A stretch of DNA of 64,000 nt, taken from the NCBI GenBank assembly GCA_903873395.1, contig CAIQOJ010000087.1:1-64000 (forward strand), given 5' to 3'. The DNA is from an uncultured Acidimicrobiaceae bacterium. Its GTDB lineage: Bacteria; Actinomycetota; Acidimicrobiia; Acidimicrobiales; RAAP-2. Every line of letters starts with the position of its first letter. The stretch's first letter is position 1. A program made the translations under genes and the position numbers. Shown piece after piece: positions 41,976 to 51,475 of this stretch. The notes under the pieces are model-generated. The model worked only from the letters and a program-made list of their open reading frames with translations, was not told the origin of the DNA and ran no database searches.

Positions 41976-42847
41976 CGACCCTCCTGGGTATGAGCCAAGA
42001 GCCGAATAGCCCGGGGTGGCTTGGACATCGAGACCATCAAGACGATCGCCGTGGCATACAGCCCAGCCACGGCCAGCAGGACGACTTGGCCGGCCGGCGT
42101 GGCGAACGGCACAAGATACGAGTGAGCGAACACAGCAAGAAGGGCCACGAATCCGAGAGAGAACAGGACGACGGTGCGCACACCGCTGCGCACCGATGCA
42201 CGGCTGGTTTCGACCCGAAGTTGGAGTGCCACTTCTTGCCTCGTAGATTCAGCCAGGGCCCCCAAGAGGTCGCCGAGGCGTTGTGCTCGAGCACTGAATG
42301 CCAACAGAAGTGAGCAGACGACTCGATCCGCACATGGATCGTCAAGGGAATCGGCGAACTCCAGGAGTGCTGCCCGTGGCGCCACGCCAACGCGAATCTG
42401 ACCGGCCAAACGCTGGAGGGCAGGCCGAAGAGGGGCTGGACTCAGGTCAGCCGTCACGACAAGTGCCTGACCCAAGCCGGCCGAAGCAGCCAGTGTCCCG
42501 TGCAGCATTTCGGTCCATGTGGCGATGGCCTCCAGGCTCTCGACCGAGGCTGCCGTTCTCGTTTCACGCAGAACCCGAGGCAGACCCCACCCGACAGCCG
42601 CAGCAATCGGTCCAGTCACAGGCCATCCCGTGACCACAACGGCCACGACGCCAGCCGCAACGGGAAGGCCCATCTGTCGAAGCAGCCGATGGCTCGATCC
42701 TGTCGTATCCGATGGTTCTGGGGTTTCCGACCTCTCTTCTGGACGCTTCTTCCAACCCACGCCGTCGACCAATGTCAGCGCAGCGGCTAGCAGTCCAACT
42801 GCCGCGGCGGCCCCGCAGATGGCCACGAGAACCACTGAGCCCGTCAC
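41972..42847 (-). CDS. tadB: TadB-like inner-membrane platform protein
   Basis: A 291-residue type II secretion F-domain protein; hydrophobic N-terminus, a basic loop, two mid segments (VAAGVVAVVVTGWPVTGPIAAAVGWGL) and two at the C-terminus. The F-domain includes ATWTEMLHGTLAASAGLGQALVVTA and FSARAQRLGDLLGALAESTRQEVALQLRVETSRASVRSGVRTV. Partner of TadC. GTG 42847 overlaps the tadA stop (GTGA); a second GTG at 42850 is possible. Confidence 0.88.
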   Translation of the reverse strand: MTGSVVLVAICGAAAAVGLLAAALTLVDGVGWKKRPEERSETPEPSDTTGSSHRLLRQMGLPVAAGVVAVVVTGWPVTGPIAAAVGWGLPRVLRETRTAASVESLEAIATWTEMLHGTLAASAGLGQALVVTADLSPAPLRPALQRLAGQIRVGVAPRAALLEFADSLDDPCADRVVCSLLLAFSARAQRLGDLLGALAESTRQEVALQLRVETSRASVRSGVRTVVLFSLGFVALLAVFAHSYLVPFATPAGQVVLLAVAGLYATAIVLMVSMSKPPRAIRLLAHTQEGR

Positions 42848-44229
42848 CACCGCTCGCCTTCGTTGGTCGCGGTGATGTCGAATCCGAACTGACGGAGCTC
42901 TGCGACCGTCTCTGCTCGCAGTGGAGCTGCCGGGCGTGCCCGACGATCTGGGCCGGGGCGATAGATCTCGTTCGAGATGATCTGCACGCCTTCGGCGTCG
43001 ACCACCTCGCGCACCGAGGAGATGAAGCGGTCTCGACGAGGTCGCGGGGGAAACGAACGGCGACCTGATTCGACATCGGTGGCGTGTTCGACTTCGGGCT
43101 CGTCGGAGAAGTCGTGCATCTCCGAGTCGAGGTGCACCACAAAATGAACGGCTCCGGAAATGAGGAGGTTCGTCGCCTCGACGGCGAGCCTCTCCGGGGA
43201 CTGCACGGCATAGGAGGCAATCCGCCGGAACGCCCCTGCTGACGATTCAGCATGAATTGTGCACATCGAGCCTGAACGCCCCTGGCTCATTGCATTGAGC
43301 ATCGGCAGGATTTCATCACCGAGCACCTCACCGACAATGACTCGATCGGCGTTCATGCGGAGGGCTCGGCGTACAAGGTCGGCCACCGTGATCCTGCCCT
43401 CACCCTCGAGATTGGCCGGTCGAGCCTCCATGGCGACAAGGTCTGGGTGTCGATCAGTTGTCGCATCAAGGCCAAGTTCGAAGGACTGTTCGATCGTCAC
43501 CACGCGCTCGCGGGGAGGAATCTCCGCGGCCAGTGCTCGAAGCAGCGTTGTCTTGCCCGAGTTCATTGCTCCGGTGACGATGATGTTCTTCCTCGCCCGG
43601 ACGGCGGCCCTCAGCAGCGAGCACAGCCCCAGGTCCATCGCTCCCATGCCCATCAGGTCGCCAAGGTCGAGATCGCTGAAGCGGTGGCGGCGGATGGAGA
43701 CCGAGGGGCGCCCTGTCACCGCCATGACGGCCGAGAGTCGACTCCCGCCAGGGAGTTGCAGGTCGAGTTCGGGACGACCTGCATCAAACCTTCGTTCGGA
43801 GAGTCCGAAGCGAGAGGCAGCCGTTCGGATCACATCGACGAGTTCCTCATCGTCATCAGCAATGGGCTCGGCCATCCGTTTGGATCCGTCAGCGCGAGTC
43901 ACCCACACGCGATCGCATCCGTTGATGTCGATGTTCTCAACATCAGAATCATCGATCAGTGGCTGCAGGCGACCAAGTCCGAACAGAGCATCGAGCACCG
44001 ATCGAGCCAGCTCTTCCTCGTCACTCGGCGTAAGGGCTGGTGCGTGCCCTCGATCGTCGGCGTCTTCCCCGGGGGACCACGAGGGAGACCCGAGGTGGCG
44101 GTCGAGGTGTGCGTAGAGGCGTTGCCTTGCGAACTCGCGTCGATCATCACTGTCGAGGCTGGCGAGTTCCGGCCCAGCCAAGTCTTCAGCGACATCCCGG
44201 CGCACCAGTGCGACCAGTGCTGTGTTCAT
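42844..44229 (-). CDS. tadA: TadA/CpaF pilus assembly ATPase
   Basis: A 461-residue ATPase of the CpaF/TadA family that powers Flp pilus assembly. Walker A is GAMNSGKTT; the Asp box is VVTIEQSFELGL; the Walker B region reads NADRVIVGEVLGDEILPMLNAMSQGRSGSMCTIHAES with the family His box. The N-terminal domain includes LFGLGRLQPLIDDSDVENIDINGCDRVWV. It follows the CpaE-like gene with ATGA overlap and overlaps tadB. Confidence 0.95.
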   Translation of the reverse strand: MNTALVALVRRDVAEDLAGPELASLDSDDRREFARQRLYAHLDRHLGSPSWSPGEDADDRGHAPALTPSDEEELARSVLDALFGLGRLQPLIDDSDVENIDINGCDRVWVTRADGSKRMAEPIADDDEELVDVIRTAASRFGLSERRFDAGRPELDLQLPGGSRLSAVMAVTGRPSVSIRRHRFSDLDLGDLMGMGAMDLGLCSLLRAAVRARKNIIVTGAMNSGKTTLLRALAAEIPPRERVVTIEQSFELGLDATTDRHPDLVAMEARPANLEGEGRITVADLVRRALRMNADRVIVGEVLGDEILPMLNAMSQGRSGSMCTIHAESSAGAFRRIASYAVQSPERLAVEATNLLISGAVHFVVHLDSEMHDFSDEPEVEHATDVESGRRSFPPRPRRDRFISSVREVVDAEGVQIISNEIYRPGPDRRARPAAPLRAETVAELRQFGFDITATNEGERW

Positions 44230-45182
44230 GGTGCTCCTTCGACGTTGCTGGCGGTCTTCTTCTGGAATGCCCCCGCCTCGTGGGCAGCCAGCACCGGGAT
44301 TGCCGGGCGCACCGCCCGATCGTCAGGTCGCGGTTGGCTCGGAGACCCTGTCCGCCTCAACCGCGCACCGGATCGGAGCTTGCGGGTTGTGCGAGGCCGG
44401 TTGCTTCGACGGGTCTGGTCGGAGTGAGATCCGGGCGAGTTCGTCGAATCGGTTTCGTGGGGCATCTCCTCGGCCAACTCCGCCGCCAGCCTGCGAGAGG
44501 CGGCAAGGAGAGCCGATCCAGTGAGTCGACGAGCCATGCCGCCCGCACCAGCCGCCACAGCTGCAGCCCGACCATCCAGAGGCATCCGGCCCACCAACTC
44601 GAGACCCGTGAACTCGAGGAGTTCGTGTGCACTCGGCGCTGGGCCAACGGTCACCAAGCCCACCGCTCCGCCCGTCGCGTCCATCAACCACGCAGCGCGC
44701 TCACGCACATGAATCAAGTCCGCCGTCCCGCCACGGGTGACGACAAGAGTTCGGTCGCTTCGGGCCATCCAGGTCTGGATGCCGCCACCACTGGGCGAGA
44801 GCCGACCGAGATCAACCACGATGCTTTCGATCCGATCCCACCTCTCCCCTGGAAGGGCCCACAGGGGCGTACACAACGGATCATCGGCGTCAGGCACGTC
44901 GGCTCCACGCCCCGCAGCCAAAACCGGCAGTCCTCCTGGGAGGTACTGCAGGTGACCATCGAGCGACCAGCCATCCAGAGAACGGCGTTCCGAGGAGCGC
45001 AATGAACTCCAACCGACGTTGCCCGACAGGCCAAAGCGGCCGGCAAGATCGCCACCTGATGGATCGGCTTCGACTACGACCGTCTGGCCCACGACCCGGT
45101 CAGGCCAGGTGCTGGCCAGCAGCGTGGCCAACGTAGTCACGCCTGGAGAGCCCTTGATCGAGCAGAGCGCGACACACGTCAT
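44226..45182 (-). CDS. CpaE/TadZ-like MinD-family ATPase homologue
   Basis: A 318-residue protein with a MinD/ParA-like start (CVALCSIKGSPGVTTLATLLASTWP). The P-loop reads KGSPGVTT: the signature lysine is kept but the usual GK lysine is replaced by valine, so nucleotide binding may be weak. DPSGGDLAGRF and a switch-like SIVVDLGRLSPSGGG follow. The last 90 residues are low-complexity, rich in Arg, Ser and Pro. TadZ/CpaE places the pilus motor at a cell site. Overlaps cpaB upstream and tadA downstream (ATGA in both). Confidence 0.82.
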   Translation of the reverse strand: MTCVALCSIKGSPGVTTLATLLASTWPDRVVGQTVVVEADPSGGDLAGRFGLSGNVGWSSLRSSERRSLDGWSLDGHLQYLPGGLPVLAAGRGADVPDADDPLCTPLWALPGERWDRIESIVVDLGRLSPSGGGIQTWMARSDRTLVVTRGGTADLIHVRERAAWLMDATGGAVGLVTVGPAPSAHELLEFTGLELVGRMPLDGRAAAVAAGAGGMARRLTGSALLAASRRLAAELAEEMPHETDSTNSPGSHSDQTRRSNRPRTTRKLRSGARLRRTGSPSQPRPDDRAVRPAIPVLAAHEAGAFQKKTASNVEGAP

Positions 45183-45982
45183 GCTCGCCCTCCCGTCGAA
45201 GCTCCACCGGAAACCTGCGCCGGAGCGGACCCCTTGGCAGTCGAAGGGATCAGCACGAGGCTCACCTGCCCGGCTGCCGCAGCTACGGCCACAGGGCCTG
45301 CCGTGGCCACGGGTACGGCCAAACCAACGAGAAGGGTCGTGCCACTCGATGGGCTCACCGGGGACGCAGAGGTCACCACCATTGCCGCCGATGCCAAGGT
45401 CACAGACGGAGAACCCGCTGTCGGCTCGACCGATGCACCAGACGCTGACGAGGAGACGGACGGCAGCGACGCTGACGATCCGAAGGTTTCGACCACGAGG
45501 ACCTGTTGACCAGGGGCCAGGCCTGCTGGAGGGAACTCCCCGTCCTTGAGCGCAACCCCCACGATGGCATCGCCTGATGGAACCGAGGAGCCGGTTACAA
45601 GGTCGGCCGCCACGAGAAGTGCGCCTGCAGGCACAGTGACGGCGGATCGGTGGCCGATCACGGTGTTCGCATCCGCTGTCGGTACCGTCGCAACCGCACT
45701 CGGAGTAGCAGCATCCACGGCATGAAGGTCAGCCTTGGCAATCACCTGGCCTTCCGGGATCGTTCGGGCGGCAACGAGTACGGAGTTCGTGTGTTGAGCC
45801 GACGAGTACAGCGACACGAACGCAGCAACGGAGAGGCAGACGAGGCCTGCTGAGGCTGCGGCCACCAGGGGGCGTCGATTCTTGGCGGGCGGGGTCGGAC
45901 TCTGAGGCGAGGCAGGCGGCCGGCGTGGCGGTCGCTCTGGGGTCTCATTGACCTGTCGACCCGATGAGATTGTGCTGGTCAT
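45179..45982 (-). CDS. cpaB: CpaB/RcpC-like SAF-domain protein
   Basis: A 267-residue membrane-anchored protein. A Pro-rich cytoplasmic start is followed by one membrane segment (RRPLVAAASAGLVCLSVAAFVSLY) and a SAF domain (VLVAARTIPEGQVIAKADLHAVDAATPSAVATVPTADANTVIG). A C-terminal part rich in Ser, Val and Ala follows. CpaB proteins are pilus-channel or stability factors of Tad systems. GGAGG precedes ATG 45982, and this ATG overlaps the upstream stop (ATGA). Confidence 0.85.
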   Translation of the reverse strand: MTSTISSGRQVNETPERPPRRPPASPQSPTPPAKNRRPLVAAASAGLVCLSVAAFVSLYSSAQHTNSVLVAARTIPEGQVIAKADLHAVDAATPSAVATVPTADANTVIGHRSAVTVPAGALLVAADLVTGSSVPSGDAIVGVALKDGEFPPAGLAPGQQVLVVETFGSSASLPSVSSSASGASVEPTAGSPSVTLASAAMVVTSASPVSPSSGTTLLVGLAVPVATAGPVAVAAAAGQVSLVLIPSTAKGSAPAQVSGGASTGGRA

Positions 45983-46965
45983 GGGAGAAACCTCCACGTT
46001 TGGCGAGAATTTCCAGTTGTCGAAGGCAGGACGCCCACGCTCTCGATCTGCGTCACACGCAACGAGGTCGCGCCAGATGTAACGAGGCCTGGGAGCTGAC
46101 CGCCGCCTGCCACCCCGCGGGAGGTCCACGTCACGGCCCAGTCGATAGATGCAGAGATTCGGAAGGCAGCAGCGTCAGAGGAACCGCTGGGGGACCACTG
46201 GCCTATCGATGTCCGGAGGTAGCGATGTGTGCACCCCGCGTGCTGCACCTGCCCTGGTCGCGTCGGGTCAAAGGGGCGTCCTGGACCTGCGCATCGGAAC
46301 TGCCCACCATCTCCCGTCGACCACACGACATCGACCGGAGTCGCCACCGCGGTAGCCGACACAGAACCGGCAGTGACGGAGACCGAATAGGAGTGCCAGA
46401 TTGACGGGTCGATCCAGAACCAGGTATCCAGGTTGACGACCGATGCCCCCAAGGGGTTCGTGCGGAGCAGTGGCCGGGGCAACACCAGTGAATGCTCGGC
46501 CTGCAGCGCCACCGTTCGAGGATCGACGGCTGGCACAGGAGCGGAGACCGCCGACGAAAGCCACACCGTCTGGGTGACCTGAGACCCGCTGGACTTGTTC
46601 GTGCAGGTAACCGAATACCAGGCCCCGGGGAGAGGACCGCCGGGGGCGGAGCCTCCCTCGTTATTGAGGGCGAGATAGGTCGAGATGCACGCCCATCCGC
46701 CACCTTGGCTGGATGGTCCACCTCCACTCCCACCGCCAGCACCAGTGGAACCCGGACTACCCGCCCCCGAGGAGGCCCCAACGGACACCGTCCCGCCACC
46801 GCTTGACGCGCCCGTCGAGTCGGCTCCCGCGGGACCACCAACGAAGGCTCCGAGCCCCGAAGCGACCATGACTGCACCTGCCGCAGCACGCCGAAAAGTC
46901 GGCGTGCCCACCCCAGGGATTCTGAGGAATCGACGGATCTGCTGTGCATCGGAACGTGCCTCCAT
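45979..46965 (-). CDS. Secreted protein of unknown function at the head of the tad operon
   Basis: A 328-residue exported protein. A basic N-terminus and hydrophobic stretch (AAAGAVMVASGLGAFVGGPAGA) form a signal sequence. A long Gly/Ser region follows, then a domain with two cysteine pairs (WACISTYL, YSVTCTN; QFRCAGPGRPF, HAGCTHRY) and several Trp residues. No named family is recognised. It is coupled to cpaB by ATGA overlap, so it is likely a cell-surface part of the pilus system. The start is uncertain: ATG 46965 or 47004, neither with a good ribosome binding site. Confidence 0.65.
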   Translation of the reverse strand: MEARSDAQQIRRFLRIPGVGTPTFRRAAAGAVMVASGLGAFVGGPAGADSTGASSGGGTVSVGASSGAGSPGSTGAGGGSGGGPSSQGGGWACISTYLALNNEGGSAPGGPLPGAWYSVTCTNKSSGSQVTQTVWLSSAVSAPVPAVDPRTVALQAEHSLVLPRPLLRTNPLGASVVNLDTWFWIDPSIWHSYSVSVTAGSVSATAVATPVDVVWSTGDGGQFRCAGPGRPFDPTRPGQVQHAGCTHRYLRTSIGQWSPSGSSDAAAFRISASIDWAVTWTSRGVAGGGQLPGLVTSGATSLRVTQIESVGVLPSTTGNSRQTWRFLP

Positions 46966-47009
46966 GGGAGGGGAACCATACGAACGAGTAGCCCCGCCGG
47001 CCATGAAGG

Positions 47010-47026
47010 TTGCACGGGCAGTGCAA
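47010..47026. promoter_or_regulatory. Palindrome TTGCAC-N5-GTGCAA upstream of the tad operon
   Basis: Perfect six-base inverted repeat 45 bases upstream of the first gene's chosen ATG (46965). It could be an operator or a leader hairpin. Confidence 0.4.
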
Positions 47027-47226
47027 GTTGTTGGCGAGCGAAAGGGTTGCAGCATGGAGCGGCGCAATGGCCAACGATGAGGAGTCAGACGAGCGTGAGG
47101 CATGGCCGCGAGGATCCAGCCTGCGCCTTGCTCATTCCCTGGCCGGAGACCTTGCCGGCGAACGGAGCCGGTCGATGCAACGGCTCAACTGAGCGGTGAT
47201 CCGAGGCTCTCACCAGGGAAACTGGC

Positions 47227-47249
47227 ACATGGGACAGTTCCCATGTCCC
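47227..47249. promoter_or_regulatory. Interlocking palindromes upstream of the tad operon
   Basis: ACATGGGA-CAGT-TCCCATGT (47227-47246) is a perfect eight-base inverted repeat. A second dyad, GGGACA-N7-TGTCCC (47231-47249), overlaps it. The design resembles a double operator or a switchable stem. Confidence 0.5.
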
Positions 47250-47494
47250 GACATCGTCGACGACGTCGCCAGAAGATCCAGCAGTACCGTGGCCCCTCCC
47301 TGGAGGGACAACACCAGGTTGTTCTTCGGGGCACCGACGCCGGGATCTCCCATTCCGAGGCGTTCCGCGACATGGCGGTTGGTGGTCACGTCTTCACGCC
47401 GGGTCACCCTGATGCCGTTGGCATTCGGCGTTCACCATCCGCCTGCACCTCGTCGCAGACCCTTCCGGATCTAGATGAGCCCTGAAGTCGTGAC

Positions 47495-48454
47495 CTAGGT
47501 GGGCCGAGATCCAGGGCGTTCACCGTCGGATTCCATTCCCGCAACGATCTTGGCGCTCATCTTGACGGCCTTGACCGCACTCGTCGCCCCTGCTTGCAAG
47601 ACGACCGCCACCAGCAGCATCACGAAAGCCACGTAGCGGAGTACGTGCGACCCGATCATGACGATGGCCACCCGGCCGAGGATGTAGGACGGCGAGCAGA
47701 TGATGGCCCCGACTGCGCCGCCCACGGCTGATGCCGTCAACTTGTCCCTCCGACTCTGGTCCGATCGAAGGCCAAGCAGGCGCGAAGGCAGTGCCACGTA
47801 GGCGAACATCATGAGACCAATGGTGATGCTCAAGGAAAGTGCGAACCAGCCGAGCCCCCATCGGTCGGCAACCACGACGGAGAACCCGAGCAGAAAGCCC
47901 ACTCCCACGCCCCACGTCAAGATGATCTTTCGGTGCTTTTTGGCCTCGACGAAGCCTGGCCGGATTTCCGGAGGGCCCTTGCGGGCTACAGCAAAGCCGA
48001 AGACGGCGTTCAGATAGAAGCTGGCGGCCGTACCTGCCACAAAGAACAGCACCAGAATGATCAAGGTCACTCCACGGAATGCCACGAAACCCCGACCCTT
48101 CATGACGTGCACCTTGAGGTCGAGCATCGCCATCCAGATCCACATGGCGGGCAGCAACTGGACCAGCGTGAGGCGCCAGTTGACGAAGAGAAGTTTCACT
48201 CCCTGGAACAGCATCACGAATCCACTGACCAGCAAGGCCAAGGGAGCCAGCCACCTGCTGCGGGCGCTGAGGTCGAGCACCGCCCGCTCCACCATCTCGT
48301 CATCACCCTCATGAATGGCCTCGACAAGGTGTTCGATCAATGTCGTGACCGCTTCGCGACGCGTCCGTCGCAAAGAGGCATCGTCCCCGAGCGATTCGTT
48401 GTCAGATTGAGTCTCCGCAGACGATCGGCCGATCGGCGGCGTGGGGGTGACCAT
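47495..48454 (-). CDS. Multi-pass membrane protein of unknown function
   Basis: A 319-residue protein. The first 75 residues are charged and cytoplasmic. Then come about six hydrophobic segments in pairs (LAPLALLVSGFVMLF; LVQLLPAMWIWMAML; GVTLIILVLFFVAGTAASFY; LTWGVGVGFLLGFSVVVA; WFALSLSITIGLMMFAYVAL; YVAFVMLLVAVVLQAGATSA). Between segments lies a charged loop with EAKKHRKII. No family is recognised. It is divergent from ettA. Start GTG or ATG near 48454. Confidence 0.7.
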   Translation of the reverse strand: MVTPTPPIGRSSAETQSDNESLGDDASLRRTRREAVTTLIEHLVEAIHEGDDEMVERAVLDLSARSRWLAPLALLVSGFVMLFQGVKLLFVNWRLTLVQLLPAMWIWMAMLDLKVHVMKGRGFVAFRGVTLIILVLFFVAGTAASFYLNAVFGFAVARKGPPEIRPGFVEAKKHRKIILTWGVGVGFLLGFSVVVADRWGLGWFALSLSITIGLMMFAYVALPSRLLGLRSDQSRRDKLTASAVGGAVGAIICSPSYILGRVAIVMIGSHVLRYVAFVMLLVAVVLQAGATSAVKAVKMSAKIVAGMESDGERPGSRPT

Positions 48455-48604
48455 GAGGCCAGGTTAGTCATCGGAGGCGTTGCGTCTCAGGCGTCCCAAG
48501 ATGGCGGCGCCACCTCAGAGATGTGCCCTCACGGCGAGACGCAGAGATGAACACAATCCTGAACCGGCCCACCACTACGCACGGGGCTGGCACACTGTCA
48601 CCCC

Positions 48605-50284
48605 ATGGCAGCCCAGTTCATCTACACCATGCGCGACCTGCGTCGCTTCTATCCACCCGACCGTGAGGTCCTCAAGGGCATCAACCTCTCCTTCTATCCC
48701 GGAGCCAAGATCGGCGTCATCGGCGGCAATGGCTCAGGCAAGTCCTCGCTGTTGCGCATCATGGCCGGCCTTGATGACGGATTCACTGGCGAAGCCCGTC
48801 TGACTCCCGGCTTCAGTGTCGGCTTTCTGGCTCAGGAACCAGACCTCGACCCGACCAAGGACGTCCTTGGCAACATCTCGGACGGCGTGGGAGAGGCCAA
48901 GGGATTGGTCGACCGCTTCAACGAGGTCTGCGCCGCCATGGGTGACCCCGATGCCGACTTCGACAAGCTCTTGGCCGAGCAAGCCGACCTGCAGGACAAG
49001 ATCGATGCTGCCGGGGCTTGGGATCTCGAGCGCACCTTCGAGATCGCCATGGATGCACTGCGTTGCCCACCAGGAGATGCGGATGTGACAACGCTGTCGG
49101 GTGGTGAGCGCAGGCGAGTCGCCCTGTGCCGACTGCTGCTCTCCAAGCCTGACCTTCTCCTGCTCGACGAACCAACCAACCACCTCGATGCCGAATCGGT
49201 GGCCTGGCTCGAGCGCACACTTCAGGACTACTCGGGCACTGTGGTGGCCGTCACCCACGACCGCTACTTCCTCGACAATGTGGCTGGTTGGATTCTGGAG
49301 CTCGACCGCGGCGCAGGCATTCCCTGGGAGGGCAACTACACCTCGTGGCTCGAGCAGAAGCAAGACCGTCTCGACCGAGAGCAGCGGACCGATCGATCGC
49401 GCCAAGATGCCCTCCAACGTGAGCTCGAGTGGATCCGCATGTCCCCCCGGGCCCGCCAATCGAAGGGCAAGGCCCGCATCAACGCCTACAACGACCTGGT
49501 CGCCGAAGCCGAAGCCGCCGAACGGCGGGCCGACCGACTGGAGATCACGATTCCGGCCGGACCTCGCCTAGGCGACCGAGTCATCGATGCCGAACACCTC
49601 ACCAAGGGGTTTGGTGATCGCATGCTCTTCGATGACCTGTCGTTCTTGCTGCCTCCTGGCGGCATCGTGGGTGTCATCGGTCCCAACGGTGCAGGCAAGA
49701 CCACCCTGTTCCGCATGATGGTGGGCCAAGAACAGCCCGACGGTGGCAACCTCGAGGTTGGCCCCACGGTCGAGTTGGCCTACGTAGACCAGTCTCGGGA
49801 CAATCTCGACCCCGAAGCCACCGTCTACGAGGAGGTCACCGGAGGGGTAGATCACATGGTGGTCGGCGGCCGCGAGATCCATGGTCGTGCCTATGTGGCC
49901 AGCTTCGGATTCACCGGTAGTGATCAGCAGAAGAAGGTTGGCCAGCTCTCCGGTGGCGAACGCAATCGTGTGCAGTTGGCGAAGGTGCTGACCGCAGGAG
50001 GGAACGTGCTCCTCCTCGACGAACCCACAAATGACCTTGACGTGGACACCTTGCGTGCCCTCGAAGAAGCACTGCTGAGCTTTCCCGGTTGTGCCGTCGT
50101 GGTCAGCCACGACCGGTGGTTCCTCGACCGGATCGCAACGCACGTGCTCGCCTTCGAGGGCGAGTCTGAGGTCCGGTGGTTCGAAGGCAACTTCAGCGAC
50201 TATGAGGTCGACCGCAAGAAGCGGCTGGGCGTGGATGCCGACCAGCCACACCGCATCAAATACAAGCCCATCGCCCGGGGCTGA
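48605..50284 (+). CDS. ettA: Energy-dependent translational throttle protein EttA
   Basis: ABC-F ATPase that binds the ribosomal E site and gates entry into elongation according to the ADP/ATP ratio. 559 residues, the usual size. Two ABC domains: Walker A GGNGSGKSS and GPNGAGKTT, signatures TLSGGERRRVALCRLL and QLSGGERNRVQLAKVL, Walker B DLLLLDEPTNHLD and LLLDEPTNDLD. The arm and linker region lies between (RMSPRARQSKGKARINAYNDL). N-terminal FIYTMRDLRRFYPPDREVLKGINLSFYPGAKIG is typical of EttA. Start ATG 48605; no clear Shine-Dalgarno. Confidence 0.96.
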   Translation: MAAQFIYTMRDLRRFYPPDREVLKGINLSFYPGAKIGVIGGNGSGKSSLLRIMAGLDDGFTGEARLTPGFSVGFLAQEPDLDPTKDVLGNISDGVGEAKGLVDRFNEVCAAMGDPDADFDKLLAEQADLQDKIDAAGAWDLERTFEIAMDALRCPPGDADVTTLSGGERRRVALCRLLLSKPDLLLLDEPTNHLDAESVAWLERTLQDYSGTVVAVTHDRYFLDNVAGWILELDRGAGIPWEGNYTSWLEQKQDRLDREQRTDRSRQDALQRELEWIRMSPRARQSKGKARINAYNDLVAEAEAAERRADRLEITIPAGPRLGDRVIDAEHLTKGFGDRMLFDDLSFLLPPGGIVGVIGPNGAGKTTLFRMMVGQEQPDGGNLEVGPTVELAYVDQSRDNLDPEATVYEEVTGGVDHMVVGGREIHGRAYVASFGFTGSDQQKKVGQLSGGERNRVQLAKVLTAGGNVLLLDEPTNDLDVDTLRALEEALLSFPGCAVVVSHDRWFLDRIATHVLAFEGESEVRWFEGNFSDYEVDRKKRLGVDADQPHRIKYKPIARG

Positions 50285-50289
50285 ACCCC

Positions 50290-51357
50290 ATGTCCTCGCC
50301 CGCGACCCCACCGCCGGACCGTCCGCCCCGCACCTTTGCCAGCGACAACTGGGCCGGTGTCCACCCACGGGTGATGGATGCGATCGTGGCCGCCAACGTG
50401 GACCATGCACCCTCCTATGGTGCGGACGAGATCACCGAGCGGGCGATTGCCCTCTTCCAGCAAGAGTTCGGGCCTGAGGCGGAGGTCTACCTGGCATTCA
50501 ACGGCACCGGCGCCAACGTTGTCGGCCTCCAATCCCTGCTCCGGCCCCATGAAGCAGTGGTCTGCGTGACGGGAGCGCACATCGCAGTGGATGAGTGCGG
50601 CGCTCCAGAACGGTTCCTCGGCTCCAAGCTGCTCTCCGTGCCCGGCGTGGAGGGCAAACTCACCCCTGATCTCGTTGAAGCCGCGGTAACGGGAATCGGC
50701 GATGAGCACCACGTGCAAGCTCGGGTGATCTCCATCACTCAGAGCACCGAGGTGGGCACCTGCTACTCGGTCGAGGAGATCCGAGACCTCAGTGCGTGGG
50801 CCCACGAACGCCACATGCTTGTCCACCTCGACGGAGCCAGAATCTCTAATGCGGCTTCCTCGCTGGGAGTGGGCCTAGGTGACTTCGGTCGGTCGGCTGG
50901 CGTCGATGTCCTCTCCTTCGGTGGGACCAAAAATGGGGCACTCGGCGCCGAGGCCGTCATTACGTTCCGACCCGAAGCGAGCACTGGCCTGCGGTTCGTC
51001 CGCAAGCAGTCGATGCAGCTCGCTTCCAAAATGCGCTTTGCTGCTGCTCAGTTCGTGGCCCTGCTCAGCGATGGGCTGTGGGAGCGCAATGCAGCGCATG
51101 CCAACGCCATGGCACGCCGTCTCGCTGCAGGTGCAGCTGGCATACCAGGGGTGGTGCTGGCGCACCCCGTGCAAGCAAATGGCGTCTTTGCCGTGCTGCC
51201 GACTGAGGTCACTGCAGCGCTGCAGGCCGTCTATCCCTTCTACGTATGGGACGCGGCGGCCGGTGTCGTCCGGTGGATGTGCTCCTTCGACACCACGCCT
51301 GGTGATGTCGATGCGTTCGTGGCGCTCCTGGGACAACTGATGGCAACGCGAGCCTGA
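50290..51357 (+). CDS. Low-specificity L-threonine aldolase
   Basis: PLP enzyme that cleaves threonine or allo-threonine to glycine and acetaldehyde. 355 residues. Visible: FASDNWAGVHPRVMDAI, SYGADEITERA, the active-site lysine in SFGGTKNGALGAEAV, HLDGARISNAASSLGV and a Gly-rich N-terminal FNGTGANV. Starts six bases after the ettA stop, so probably co-transcribed. The C-terminal small domain is complete. Specificity for L- or allo-threonine cannot be read from sequence. Confidence 0.93.
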   Translation: MSSPATPPPDRPPRTFASDNWAGVHPRVMDAIVAANVDHAPSYGADEITERAIALFQQEFGPEAEVYLAFNGTGANVVGLQSLLRPHEAVVCVTGAHIAVDECGAPERFLGSKLLSVPGVEGKLTPDLVEAAVTGIGDEHHVQARVISITQSTEVGTCYSVEEIRDLSAWAHERHMLVHLDGARISNAASSLGVGLGDFGRSAGVDVLSFGGTKNGALGAEAVITFRPEASTGLRFVRKQSMQLASKMRFAAAQFVALLSDGLWERNAAHANAMARRLAAGAAGIPGVVLAHPVQANGVFAVLPTEVTAALQAVYPFYVWDAAAGVVRWMCSFDTTPGDVDAFVALLGQLMATRA

Positions 51358-51475
51358 ATCTGCGAGCCGCTCAGGAACTGGCCTGACGGGAAGGCTCCCA
51401 CGTGATTGCAGGGAGATACGCCCCGGCCCGACCTGTGCTCATAACCGGCGTTGCGGGATGCCCGAAAACTGGAAC

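Larger units (their letters stand above)
46966..47494. other. Upstream region of the tad operon
   Basis: About 530 bases without a supportable gene. It holds two operator-like palindromes (47010-47026 and 47227-47249) and must contain the tad promoter. Short frames on both strands have no ribosome binding sites or family-like content. Confidence 0.45.

Noticed and set aside
47102..47485. Possible 127-residue plus-strand gene upstream of the tad operon
   Set aside because: Arg/Ser/Pro-rich translation, no ribosome binding site, overlaps operator-like palindromes and is not family-like.
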